From an uncultured bacterium (lineage in GTDB: Bacteria; Bacillota; Clostridia; Christensenellales; Pumilibacteraceae), in assembly GCA_949747725.1 (NCBI GenBank), contig CATKFJ010000106.1, forward strand, positions 1 to 9,404: DNA of 9,404 nucleotides. The letters are read 5' to 3'. Position numbers and translations under genes: made by a program. Below the pieces are notes generated by a model. That model had not been told where the DNA came from and made no database searches. It saw only the letters and a program-made list of their open reading frames with translations. This document shows, piece after piece, positions 1-4,988 of the stretch (positions within the stretch are counted from its first letter, which is position 1; the number at the start of each line of letters is the position of its first letter).

Positions 1-92
1 CTGTCTATTAAACCGAACGCCTCGGCGGCGTCATAAGTTTTGCCGCGCTCTATTGCATTGGCGGCGGCTGTATATCTCTTTCCGTGTTTCAT
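1..92 (-). CDS. rplA: 50S ribosomal protein L1, N-terminal fragment
   Basis: Partial gene cut by the window edge; only the first 30 codons are present. The reading begins MKHGKRYTAAANAIERGKTY and continues DAAEAFGLID, matching the usual L1 start (MKHGKKY...DxxEAxxL). L1 binds 23S rRNA at the L1 stalk near the E site and helps release deacylated tRNA; in many bacteria it also represses translation of its own operon. The ATG lies 1 base after the rplK stop codon. A GGAGG ribosome binding site 6 bases upstream lies inside the last codons of rplK, so the two genes are probably translationally coupled. The assignment rests on the N-terminus plus the fixed rplK-rplA order. Confidence 0.93.
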   Translation of the reverse strand, partial: MKHGKRYTAAANAIERGKTYDAAEAFGLID

Positions 93-93
93 A

Positions 94-519
94 TCAGTCC
101 TCCACCGTTACGCCCATCGAACGCGCAGTGCCCATAACCATTGACATAGCTGTTTCGAGCGAGCCTGCGTTAAGGTCGGCCATCTTCATTTTTGCGATCT
201 CTTCGACCTGAGCTTTTGTGATCTTCGCAACCTTGTCGCGGTTGGGCTTAGCGGAAGCCGATTCTATACCTGCCGCTTTCTTGATAAGAACGGCAGCAGG
301 CGGACTTTTAAGCACGAACGTGAACGAACGGTCGGAATATATGCTCAGAACCGCGGGGATTATAAGTCCCTCTTTGTCGCGCGTGCGCTCGTTGAACTCC
401 TTAACGAAGCCTGCGATGTTGATGCCGTGCGGACCCAAGCTCGAACCGACAGGCGGTCCGGGGGTGGCTTTGCCGGCAGGGAGTTGCAGGTTAACTACTG
501 CTTGCAGTTTTTTTGCCAT
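94..519 (-). CDS. rplK: 50S ribosomal protein L11
   Basis: Complete L11 of 141 residues, the normal family length. L11 forms the GTPase-associated centre with 23S rRNA and contacts elongation factors. The N-terminal domain has the hallmark [17 protein letters not shown] stretch (residues 13-29) followed by [16 protein letters not shown]. The C-terminal RNA-binding domain has the proline-rich [14 protein letters not shown] segment (about 71-84) and ends [22 protein letters not shown] (114-135). Position 26-30 reads SSLGP where many bacteria have PALGQ, a mild variant. The ATG is preceded by AAGGAGA at the standard distance. It follows nusG after a 118-base gap that contains hairpins and overlaps no other gene. 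Function is certain by family; regulation by L1 through the leader is an inference. Confidence 0.98.
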   Translation of the reverse strand: MAKKLQAVVNLQLPAGKATPGPPVGSSLGPHGINIAGFVKEFNERTRDKEGLIIPAVLSIYSDRSFTFVLKSPPAAVLIKKAAGIESASAKPNRDKVAKITKAQVEEIAKMKMADLNAGSLETAMSMVMGTARSMGVTVED

Positions 520-530
520 TTTGATTCTCC

Positions 531-549
531 TTGTAAATTTATATTACAA
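531..549 (-). promoter_or_regulatory. small inverted repeat abutting the rplK ribosome binding site
   Basis: On the minus strand TTGTAA (549-544) and TTACAA (536-531) form a 6-bp stem with a 7-base AT-rich loop. The right arm runs directly into the AAGGAG of rplK (532-527). If it folds in mRNA, it would restrict access to the start of the Shine-Dalgarno sequence. The stem is AT-rich and short, so this is only a candidate. Confidence 0.35.
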
Positions 550-562
550 TCGCGGTGATAGC

Positions 563-576
563 GAGGGATGCCCCTC
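563..576 (-). promoter_or_regulatory. GC-rich hairpin in the rplK leader
   Basis: GAGGG and CCCTC form a perfect 5-bp stem around a GCAT tetraloop, 44 bases upstream of the rplK start. Beyond the stem there is an A/G mismatch and then a further possible G-C pair. The rplK-rplA leader is where L1 binds and autoregulates in E. coli and other bacteria, so this hairpin is a candidate part of an L1 site. I could not match it base by base to a known L1 motif. Confidence 0.35.
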
Positions 577-595
577 TCCCGTTATGTCTGTTTAG

Positions 596-623
596 CGCCG
601 CGTGCAATTTCCGTATCGCGGCG
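596..623 (-). promoter_or_regulatory. strong hairpin after nusG, without U-tract
   Basis: CGCCGCG (623-617) and CGCGGCG (602-596) form a perfect 7-bp all-GC stem around a 14-base loop, starting 14 bases after the nusG stop. No run of T follows on the minus strand, so it is not a standard intrinsic terminator. It could be a processing site, a stabilising 3' end for secE-nusG mRNA, or part of the L11/L1 leader structure. Confidence 0.5.
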
Positions 624-637
624 ATAATGCTTTACGA

Positions 638-1174
638 TCAAAGATCGATCTTCTCTATCTGATACGTGTCAAGCTCGGCAGGGGTCAACCGACCGAAAAT
701 GTTTATCTCGACCGAGCATTTGCCCGTAGCGGTATTTATGCTCTTTATCTCGCCCGTCATGTCGGTAAGCGGTCCGTTTACGACGCGGATACTGTCGCCT
801 ACTGCGAAATCGGTCTTGACCGTTACTTTTTCGAGCTGCATGCGGCGAATCTCGTCGTCGGTGAGCGGAGTCGGTTTGCCCTGAGGTCCGACGAAGCCGG
901 TCACGCCGCGCGTGCCCGTTATAAGATGCCACATGTCGCGCGTATATATCATTTTTACCAACACGTACGACGGGAACATTCTGCGGTGCACTATCTTGCG
1001 CTTGCCGTTCTTTTCCTCTACGATATCTTCCATGGGGATACGAATATCGATCAGCCTATCCTCGATATTGTTCTTTTGGAACGCCGTTTCGAGATTGACC
1101 TTAACAAGATTTTCGTAACCCGAATAAGTATGCAGAATAAACCACTGCGCTTCGGGAAGGGCTTGATCCGTCAT
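638..1174 (-). CDS. nusG: transcription termination/antitermination factor NusG
   Basis: Complete NusG of 178 residues, the usual length. It binds RNA polymerase across the cleft and links it to Rho or to the leading ribosome. The N-terminal NGN domain starts QWFILHTYSGYENLVKVNLE (10-29) and includes the polymerase-contacting segment RRMFPSYVLVKM (64-75) and RGVTGFVG (89-96). The C-terminal KOW domain is FAVGDSIRVVNGPLTDMTGEIKSIN (about 123-147) and ends TPAELDTYQIEKIDL. The ATG overlaps the secE stop (ATGA). A GGAGGAGGA ribosome binding site lies in the last codons of secE, giving coupled translation. The secE-nusG pair is nearly universal in bacteria. No unusual insertion is present. Confidence 0.98.
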   Translation of the reverse strand: MTDQALPEAQWFILHTYSGYENLVKVNLETAFQKNNIEDRLIDIRIPMEDIVEEKNGKRKIVHRRMFPSYVLVKMIYTRDMWHLITGTRGVTGFVGPQGKPTPLTDDEIRRMQLEKVTVKTDFAVGDSIRVVNGPLTDMTGEIKSINTATGKCSVEINIFGRLTPAELDTYQIEKIDL

Positions 1175-1476
1175 AGCAATCCTCCTCCTTTGGTAACGAA
1201 CGATGCAAGCGCGGCAACGGCAGAGGTCGTACCTTCGTCCGAAAGTCCGCTGATAAGGAAGTTATACAACAATCCGAACAGCGAATCGAATGCCATCATC
1301 ACGAGAAGAAAGCATATCGTTACCAAAAGTACTATGCCCGTTTGTTTGAGAACGTTTCCGAACGACGGCCAAGTAACCTTTTTAAGTTCGGAAAAGAAGT
1401 CTTTAAACCAACGCCTGACCTTGCCCGGTTCTTTGCGCTTTTTTTCCTTCTTTTCCTTGACTTTTTCGTCAGCCAT
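1171..1476 (-). CDS. secE: preprotein translocase subunit SecE
   Basis: SecE, 101 residues, the single-span type found in Gram-positive bacteria. It clamps SecY in the SecYEG protein-conducting channel of the plasma membrane. The cytoplasmic N-terminus is very lysine/glutamate rich (residues 1-18). It is followed by the amphipathic helix RRWFKDFFSELKKVTWPS (21-38), which contains the family signature KKVTWPS. One hydrophobic segment follows (about 45-75, TGIVLLVTICFLLVMMAFDSL and beyond). A tail of about 23 residues after the membrane segment, ending KGGGLL, is longer than in many SecE proteins; its codons also supply the nusG ribosome binding site. The ATG lies 2 bases after the rpmG stop, with AAGGAAA upstream inside rpmG. 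Confidence 0.95.
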   Translation of the reverse strand: MADEKVKEKKEKKRKEPGKVRRWFKDFFSELKKVTWPSFGNVLKQTGIVLLVTICFLLVMMAFDSLFGLLYNFLISGLSDEGTTSAVAALASFVTKGGGLL

Positions 1477-1478
1477 TA

Positions 1479-1637
1479 TTATTTGGTTTCCTTATGAACG
1501 GTGCGTTTTTTGCAAAAACGGCAGTACTTTTTAAGCTCGAGCCTGTCCGGATCGTTCTTCTTGTTCTTGCTGGTATCGTAATTGCGCTGTTTGCACTCGG
1601 TGCATTCGAGCGTAATATTGACGTTTTTAGGTTCCAT
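1479..1637 (-). CDS. rpmG: 50S ribosomal protein L33, zinc-ribbon form
   Basis: Short gene of 52 codons reading [20 protein letters not shown] at the start and ending [15 protein letters not shown]33 is a small protein of the large subunit near the E site. Cysteines 12 and 15 (CTEC) and 39 and 42 (CRFC) form two CxxC pairs, so this is the zinc-binding (C+) paralogue rather than the cysteine-free form. The core [15 protein letters not shown] is typical of the family. The ATG is preceded by GGAGG with an 8-base spacer. It is the first gene of the rpmG-secE-nusG transcript. The tRNA-Trp gene sometimes found between rpmG and secE is absent; only 2 bases separate them. Confidence 0.96.
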   Translation of the reverse strand: MEPKNVNITLECTECKQRNYDTSKNKKNDPDRLELKKYCRFCKKRTVHKETK

Positions 1638-1669
1638 ACCTATAGCCTCCGAAAATACGCTAAATAAAA

Positions 1670-1685
1670 CACCGCCTAAACGGTG
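1670..1685 (-). promoter_or_regulatory. hairpin at the 5' end of the rpmG-secE-nusG mRNA
   Basis: CACCG and CGGTG pair around a 6-base loop (TTTAGG) and are followed on the minus strand by TTTTATTT. It begins only a few bases after the expected transcription start. The form is that of a short intrinsic terminator, so it could be a weak attenuator, but a 5-bp stem this close to the start more likely stabilises the mRNA 5' end. Function is inferred. Confidence 0.5.
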
Positions 1686-1694
1686 CTTATAAGA

Positions 1695-1723
1695 AGTTTA
1701 ACACACTGTAAAAGTATTGTCAA
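1695..1723 (-). promoter_or_regulatory. sigma-A type promoter of rpmG-secE-nusG
   Basis: The minus strand has TTGACA (1723-1718), exactly 17 bases, then TAAACT (1700-1695). The -35 box is perfect and the -10 box keeps the key T, A and final T. Transcription should start near 1690-1687, giving a leader of about 50 bases before rpmG. It lies just downstream of the first copy of the intergenic repeat, so the repeat separates this unit from the ribokinase gene. Confidence 0.85.
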
Positions 1724-1748
1724 GTGTTTTGAGTAAATAAATGGATTA

Positions 1749-1778
1749 AATTCGGAACTTAGGTTAATTCGGAATTAA
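1749..1778. repeat. AT-rich flank shared with the second repeat copy
   Basis: This flank holds the 9-base direct repeat aattcggaa twice (1749-1757 and 1766-1774). The order aatt-c-ggaa, ttagg, cggaatt aligns with aatt-a-ggaa, ttagg, gcggaatt at 4764-4788, next to the other repeat copy. The shared unit therefore probably extends beyond the well-conserved core on this side. Confidence 0.55.
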
Positions 1779-1905
1779 AAAGTGGCGTCCGATAAATTTC
1801 TAACGTAACGAAATTATTCGGGTGTAACCTACAACGAACACCCACTCGCCCACACACGGCACTAAAAGTTTTCTTGCTTACTTCTTTTACAAAAGAAGTA
1901 AGCCG
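1779..1905. repeat. interspersed intergenic repeat, copy 1
   Basis: A 127-base non-coding unit that recurs at 4845-4986 with about 8 substitutions over 122 aligned positions. Both copies begin aaagtggcgtcc and end aagtaagccg. Three inverted repeats are visible: aatttc/gaaatt (1795-1800 with 1810-1815), gggtgt/acaccc (1820-1825 with 1838-1843), and a perfect 13-bp-arm palindrome (1876-1903). The unit ends 3 bases before the stop codon of the ribokinase gene (minus strand), so it forms the start of that gene's 3' region. It carries no convincing open reading frame. I do not recognise it as a named family. Confidence 0.9.
1876..1903 (-). terminator. candidate transcript-end hairpin within repeat copy 1
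   Basis: gcttacttctttt (1876-1888), a 2-base centre and aaaagaagtaagc (1891-1903) form a perfect inverted repeat. It starts 5 bases beyond the ribokinase stop. As RNA it would be a very stable stem at the 3' end of the phosphate transporter-ribokinase transcript. There is no T-run after it on the minus strand, so classical intrinsic termination is not supported. It may instead block 3' exonucleases. Confidence 0.4.
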
Positions 1906-1908
1906 CCC

Positions 1909-2850
1909 TTACTTTATTTCGTGGTTATACAGCGCGCAAACCTCGTCGAAAGTCGGTATGCTCTCGGACGCTCCTGCGCGCGAAACGGTAAGCGACGCGG
2001 CTTTGGTAGCGAACAAACATGCCTCCTTAAAAGAATACATGCCTATATGCGGATACGTAAGCGTAAGCGCGCCCACAAACGTGTCGCCTGCCGCCGTGGT
2101 ATCCACAACGCGCACCTGCCTCGCCGGAATATGCGCGTATATGCGATCGTCGTCCGAGATCTCCGAGCCTTCCGAGCCGAGCGTCAACACAACATAGTGG
2201 ACGCCGCGCGTGTGAAACTCTCGGATAGCCGCTCTGCGCGAATCGGGATCGCGCGGATTGATACCCGTTAAAATTTGCGTTTCCGTCTCGTTCGGTACAA
2301 TGATATCGATATTGGGATAAAAATCGTCGGGAAGTTCTTTCGCCGGCGCGGGGTTGAGCACGGTAGTCATGCCGATAGAGCGCGCCTTACGCAACGCGTA
2401 CCCCACTATATACATCGGGATCTCGAGCTGACAGACAAGGATATCCGAACCCGTCGCGTTTTGAAGCGCCTCGTCCACATCCGACTTACTCACGCCGAGG
2501 TTTGCTCCGCTGTACACGATTATTCGGTTATCTTTACCCGTAAGCGCAACCACAGCGGTACCCGTACTGCGGTTTACCTGCCGCACGAATTCGGTATCTA
2601 CCTCCAAAGCGTTCAGCTTGTTTATAAGCTCGCTGCCCACGGCGTCCTTACCGACATGCCCTATCATCTTTACGGCGGTATGTCCCGTACCGTAACGCTG
2701 CGCAAGCCGCGCAATGGCAACGGCTTGATTTGCGCCTTTTCCGCCCAAACCCATTCTGCAACCGTCGGCAATGATCGTTTCGCCTTTTTTGGGCATACGT
2801 TCAAGCTCAAGCGATATATCGTTATTTATGCTGCCGAGTACGTAAATCAT
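1909..2850 (-). CDS. rbsK: ribokinase (PfkB family)
   Basis: Complete PfkB-family sugar kinase of 313 residues, the usual ribokinase size. It phosphorylates D-ribose at O5 using ATP in the cytoplasm, feeding the pentose phosphate pathway and PRPP. Motifs in order: GSINND (6-11) at the sugar site; GGKGANQ (36-42), the first PfkB signature; NPAP (166-169), characteristic of ribokinases; PNETE (186-190); and DTTAAGDTFVGAL (250-262), the second signature, with the anion hole and catalytic base D256. The ATG overlaps the transporter stop by 4 bases (ATGA) and no strong independent ribosome binding site is visible, so translation is probably coupled. No ribose transporter or RbsD lies beside it; ribose may come from nucleoside breakdown. 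Another furanose substrate (for example deoxyribose) cannot be excluded. Confidence 0.88.
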   Translation of the reverse strand: MIYVLGSINNDISLELERMPKKGETIIADGCRMGLGGKGANQAVAIARLAQRYGTGHTAVKMIGHVGKDAVGSELINKLNALEVDTEFVRQVNRSTGTAVVALTGKDNRIIVYSGANLGVSKSDVDEALQNATGSDILVCQLEIPMYIVGYALRKARSIGMTTVLNPAPAKELPDDFYPNIDIIVPNETETQILTGINPRDPDSRRAAIREFHTRGVHYVVLTLGSEGSEISDDDRIYAHIPARQVRVVDTTAAGDTFVGALTLTYPHIGMYSFKEACLFATKAASLTVSRAGASESIPTFDEVCALYNHEIK

Positions 2851-4706
2851 AAATCGAGGATCCCTTCTTCATGTAGTGTCGGCTCTATAGCCGTTCCGTC
2901 CGCATCGGACCCGACTGCATTATCGGCTGCAGCCGCGCAATCTTCGAGTCGATCGGCGGAATGCGCCTGTAAACTCTGACCGCTGTTCTTACGCTCGTGC
3001 GACCGACGTTTTTGTTCTTCCGCTATCTTTTCCATCGCTTCGCGTTGAGAACCCGACGGAGACTTGATGGAAAAAGCTATATTCGTCAAGTGGTCGGCTA
3101 TACGTTCGAGCGCGCTTATTATGGAATAAAAATGCGTTCCGCTCTCCACAGAACATCCGCCGGCATTCAGTCTTGTTATATGGTTATTGCCCAACAACCG
3201 TTTTGTCATATCGATTTCGTTTTCGCGTTCCGAAAAACCGTTAAGCCTGTCTACTGCGTTGTTACCGAAAATATACATCGCCTCGTCGAACATGGCTTTT
3301 ACTTTATCGTACATGTCTTCGAGCTCGTCAAGCGCGTCCTGAGTAAAAACGCAATCGTTTTCCAGCATTTCGGCGGCGTCTTCCATAAAATTCTGCGCGT
3401 GGTCGGCTATGCGCTCGATATCGCCTATAACATGGTGAAGAGTGCCTACGAACTTCTCGTCCGACCGAGTGAGCGACTGCGCGGACAGCTTTATCAAATA
3501 CTTGGATACGCCTTTATGTACGTAGTTGATGCGCGCCTCGTCCTTTTCCACCTTGTCGCGTTCGGACAAGTCGCGCGTAAGCACGGCGACCATTGCGCGC
3601 TTAAGATTCACTTTAGCCATGTCCGCCATGTGATCGACTTCGCGCTTTACCTGCGCTACCGCTATGGGCGGAGTCTGTAAAAATCTGTCGTCTATAAAAT
3701 ACATGTGCGGAGCTTCGTCGTCGCTGCCGCGTTTTTCGCGAACTATAACGCTCGCAAGCATTGTCAGTTGTTTTATAAACGGCAACAACAGCGCCGTAGT
3801 CAGAATGTTGAACATTACGTGGAACAACGCTACTTGCATCTGCGCGTTTTGCGACATTTTGCCGAACAGCCATACCACGTCGTCCTTGAATATCCAAATA
3901 AAGATCGTAAATACCGTAGTGCCTATAACGTTGAACAACAGGTGGATCACCGCCGTACGCTTGGCATTGGTGCTTGCGCCCAACGACGCTATCATGGCGG
4001 TAACGCACGTGCCGATATTTGTACCGAGTATTACGAACAGCGCGCTCGACATCGGTATTATAGGTTCGCCGCCGAGCGCAGGCGCAGCCATTGTAACGAC
4101 AAGCGCCGTCATTGCCGCCGACGATTGGAACAACGCGGTGAACATCATGCCTATCAGTATAAGCAACAACGGGAAGTTGACCGCTTCGAACATGTTTTGC
4201 ATTGCCGCCGCTATCGCGTCGTTTTTAAACGCGCCGCTCATGAGCGACAGACCGACAAACATCAGTCCGAGACCGGACACAGCCGATCCGACCTTTTTTA
4301 CCGTATCGTTTTTGAAAAACATCGCCATTACGACGCCGACGAACGCAAGTATCGCAAAGAACGAACTTATACTGAAGCCCGACAGCGCAATAATTATTCC
4401 GGTAAGCGTAGTTCCTATATTGGCGCCCATTATTATAGACGTGGCTTGCGTCAGCGTCATCAGTCCGGCATTGACAAAGCCTATGACCATAACGGTAGTA
4501 GCCGCCGACGAATTGACAAGCACCGTCGCGACCGCACCGACGCCTACTCCGGCAAACCGATTGTCGGATATCTTGCCGAACAGCTTGCGCATACCCTTGC
4601 CGGCGCTCCGTTCCAAACCCTCGCTCAGCATTTTCATGCCTATCATGAGGACGCCGAGACCGGCTATTAAAAATAAAACACTGGTTAGGACTTCCAATAG
4701 CGACAC
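2847..4706 (-). CDS. Na+/phosphate cotransporter with C-terminal PhoU-like domain
   Basis: 619-residue protein of the Na/Pi cotransporter II family (NptA/YjbB type), importing or exporting inorganic phosphate with sodium. The membrane part (about 5-325) is an inverted duplication. The first repeat has NSSAATTVMVIGFVNAG (65-81) and GANIGTT (94-100); the second has QSSAAMTALVV (194-204) and GTNIGT (228-233). RTAVIHLLFNV (250-260) and FHVMFN (295-300) are also family hallmarks. A helical PhoU-like domain follows (about 350-548) with two ERIADH metal-site motifs (431-436 and 534-539). A 70-residue polar, probably disordered tail ends the protein. The start is GTG at 4706; AGGG lies only 2 bases upstream, so a TTG three codons in (4697) is a possible alternative. 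It is first in a two-gene unit with the ribokinase. Confidence 0.9.
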   Translation of the reverse strand: MSLLEVLTSVLFLIAGLGVLMIGMKMLSEGLERSAGKGMRKLFGKISDNRFAGVGVGAVATVLVNSSAATTVMVIGFVNAGLMTLTQATSIIMGANIGTTLTGIIIALSGFSISSFFAILAFVGVVMAMFFKNDTVKKVGSAVSGLGLMFVGLSLMSGAFKNDAIAAAMQNMFEAVNFPLLLILIGMMFTALFQSSAAMTALVVTMAAPALGGEPIIPMSSALFVILGTNIGTCVTAMIASLGASTNAKRTAVIHLLFNVIGTTVFTIFIWIFKDDVVWLFGKMSQNAQMQVALFHVMFNILTTALLLPFIKQLTMLASVIVREKRGSDDEAPHMYFIDDRFLQTPPIAVAQVKREVDHMADMAKVNLKRAMVAVLTRDLSERDKVEKDEARINYVHKGVSKYLIKLSAQSLTRSDEKFVGTLHHVIGDIERIADHAQNFMEDAAEMLENDCVFTQDALDELEDMYDKVKAMFDEAMYIFGNNAVDRLNGFSERENEIDMTKRLLGNNHITRLNAGGCSVESGTHFYSIISALERIADHLTNIAFSIKSPSGSQREAMEKIAEEQKRRSHERKNSGQSLQAHSADRLEDCAAAADNAVGSDADGTAIEPTLHEEGILDL

Positions 4707-4730
4707 TACCCTATTTTATACTTCTGTTCC

Positions 4731-4759
4731 ATTATACGACAAGTTTCACTTATTGTCAA
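4731..4759 (-). promoter_or_regulatory. fully consensus sigma-A promoter of the phosphate transporter unit
   Basis: The minus strand shows TTGACA (4759-4754), a 17-base spacer and TATAAT (4736-4731), matching the consensus at all 12 positions. Transcription should start near 4724, leaving a leader of only about 18 bases before the GTG start. No Pho-box-like direct repeat is evident around it, so strong constitutive expression, or control by a factor not visible here, is likely. Confidence 0.9.
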
Positions 4760-4763
4760 GTTT

Positions 4764-4788
4764 AATTAGGAATTAGGAAAGCGGAATT
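4764..4788. repeat. AT-rich flank shared with the first repeat copy
   Basis: aattagg is tandemly repeated (4764-4770 and 4771-4777) and followed by gcggaatt. It aligns with the aattcggaa block at 1749-1778. It is the outer part of the repeat unit, separated from the copy-2 core by the short element that follows. Confidence 0.5.
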
Positions 4789-4846
4789 GACAAGTAATGG
4801 ATTTCTCCGCTGCGTTCGCTTGCGCTCACTTCGGTCGAAAGGACAA
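4789..4846. mobile_element. short GTC-type intergenic element nested in repeat copy 2
   Basis: The core (4799-4844) reads ggatttctccgctgcg at one end and cttcggtcgaaaggac at the other; on the minus strand this is GTCCTTTCGACCGAAG leading to GGAGAAATCC. The middle is made of degenerate gcg/ttcgct units. I recall similar GTC...TTTCGACCGAAG...GGAGAAATC intergenic repeats in clostridial genomes, but this is unchecked. GACAA occurs at both edges (4789-4793 and 4842-4846), like a 5-bp target duplication. Copy 1 of the larger repeat lacks this stretch at the equivalent position. It encodes no protein. Confidence 0.5.
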
Positions 4847-4986
4847 AGTGGCGTCCGACAAATTTCTAACGTAACCAAATTATTCGGGTGTAACCTACAA
4901 CTAACACCCCCACACCAACACACGGAACTAAAAGTTTTCTTGCTTACTTCTTTTACAAAAGAAGTAAGTACAAAAGAAGTAAGCCG
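4845..4986. repeat. interspersed intergenic repeat, copy 2
   Basis: A 142-base second copy of the unit at 1779-1905, in the same orientation. The extra 15 bases are a tandem duplication of tacaaaagaagtaag (4954-4968 and 4969-4983), which gives the palindrome two alternative right arms. The gggtgt/acaccc inverted repeat is kept (4886-4891 with 4904-4909). The aatttc stem has lost its closing pair through one substitution. Its end lies 2 bases from the stop of the SIMPL-domain gene, mirroring the placement of copy 1 after the ribokinase gene. Confidence 0.9.
4942..4984 (-). terminator. candidate transcript-end hairpin with duplicated arm in repeat copy 2
   Basis: gcttacttctttt (4942-4954) can pair with aaaagaagtaag at 4957-4968, or with aaaagaagtaagc at 4972-4984, giving a tight hairpin or one with a 17-base loop. 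It begins just after the stop of the SIMPL gene and ends the ecf-truA-rsmF unit. As in copy 1, no T-run follows on the minus strand, so termination is uncertain. Confidence 0.4.
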
Positions 4987-4988
4987 AA

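Noticed and set aside
580..610. Internal promoter for rplK (TTGCAC, 17 bases, TAACGG on the minus strand)
   Set aside because: The -10 match is poor, and the -35 overlaps the GC-rich hairpin; not strong enough to call.
1477..1478. Possible tRNA-Trp between rpmG and secE, as in some bacteria
   Set aside because: Only 2 bases separate the two genes.
602..1534. 310-codon open frame on the plus strand across nusG and secE
   Set aside because: It lies antisense to two unmistakable genes, has no family resemblance or good ribosome binding site, and is explained by codon bias of the genes opposite.
1660..1690. Calling the rpmG leader hairpin a true terminator
   Set aside because: The stem is only 5 bp and sits at the predicted transcription start of an essential operon, so efficient termination there is unlikely.
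3664..4776. Long plus-strand open frames (up to 370 codons) opposite the phosphate transporter
   Set aside because: The hydrophobic pattern mirrors the transporter's codons read backwards, and the transporter frame carries all family motifs.
1779..4986. CRISPR-like repetition
   Set aside because: Only two copies, 3 kb apart and about 125 bp long, with no short regular spacers and no cas genes.
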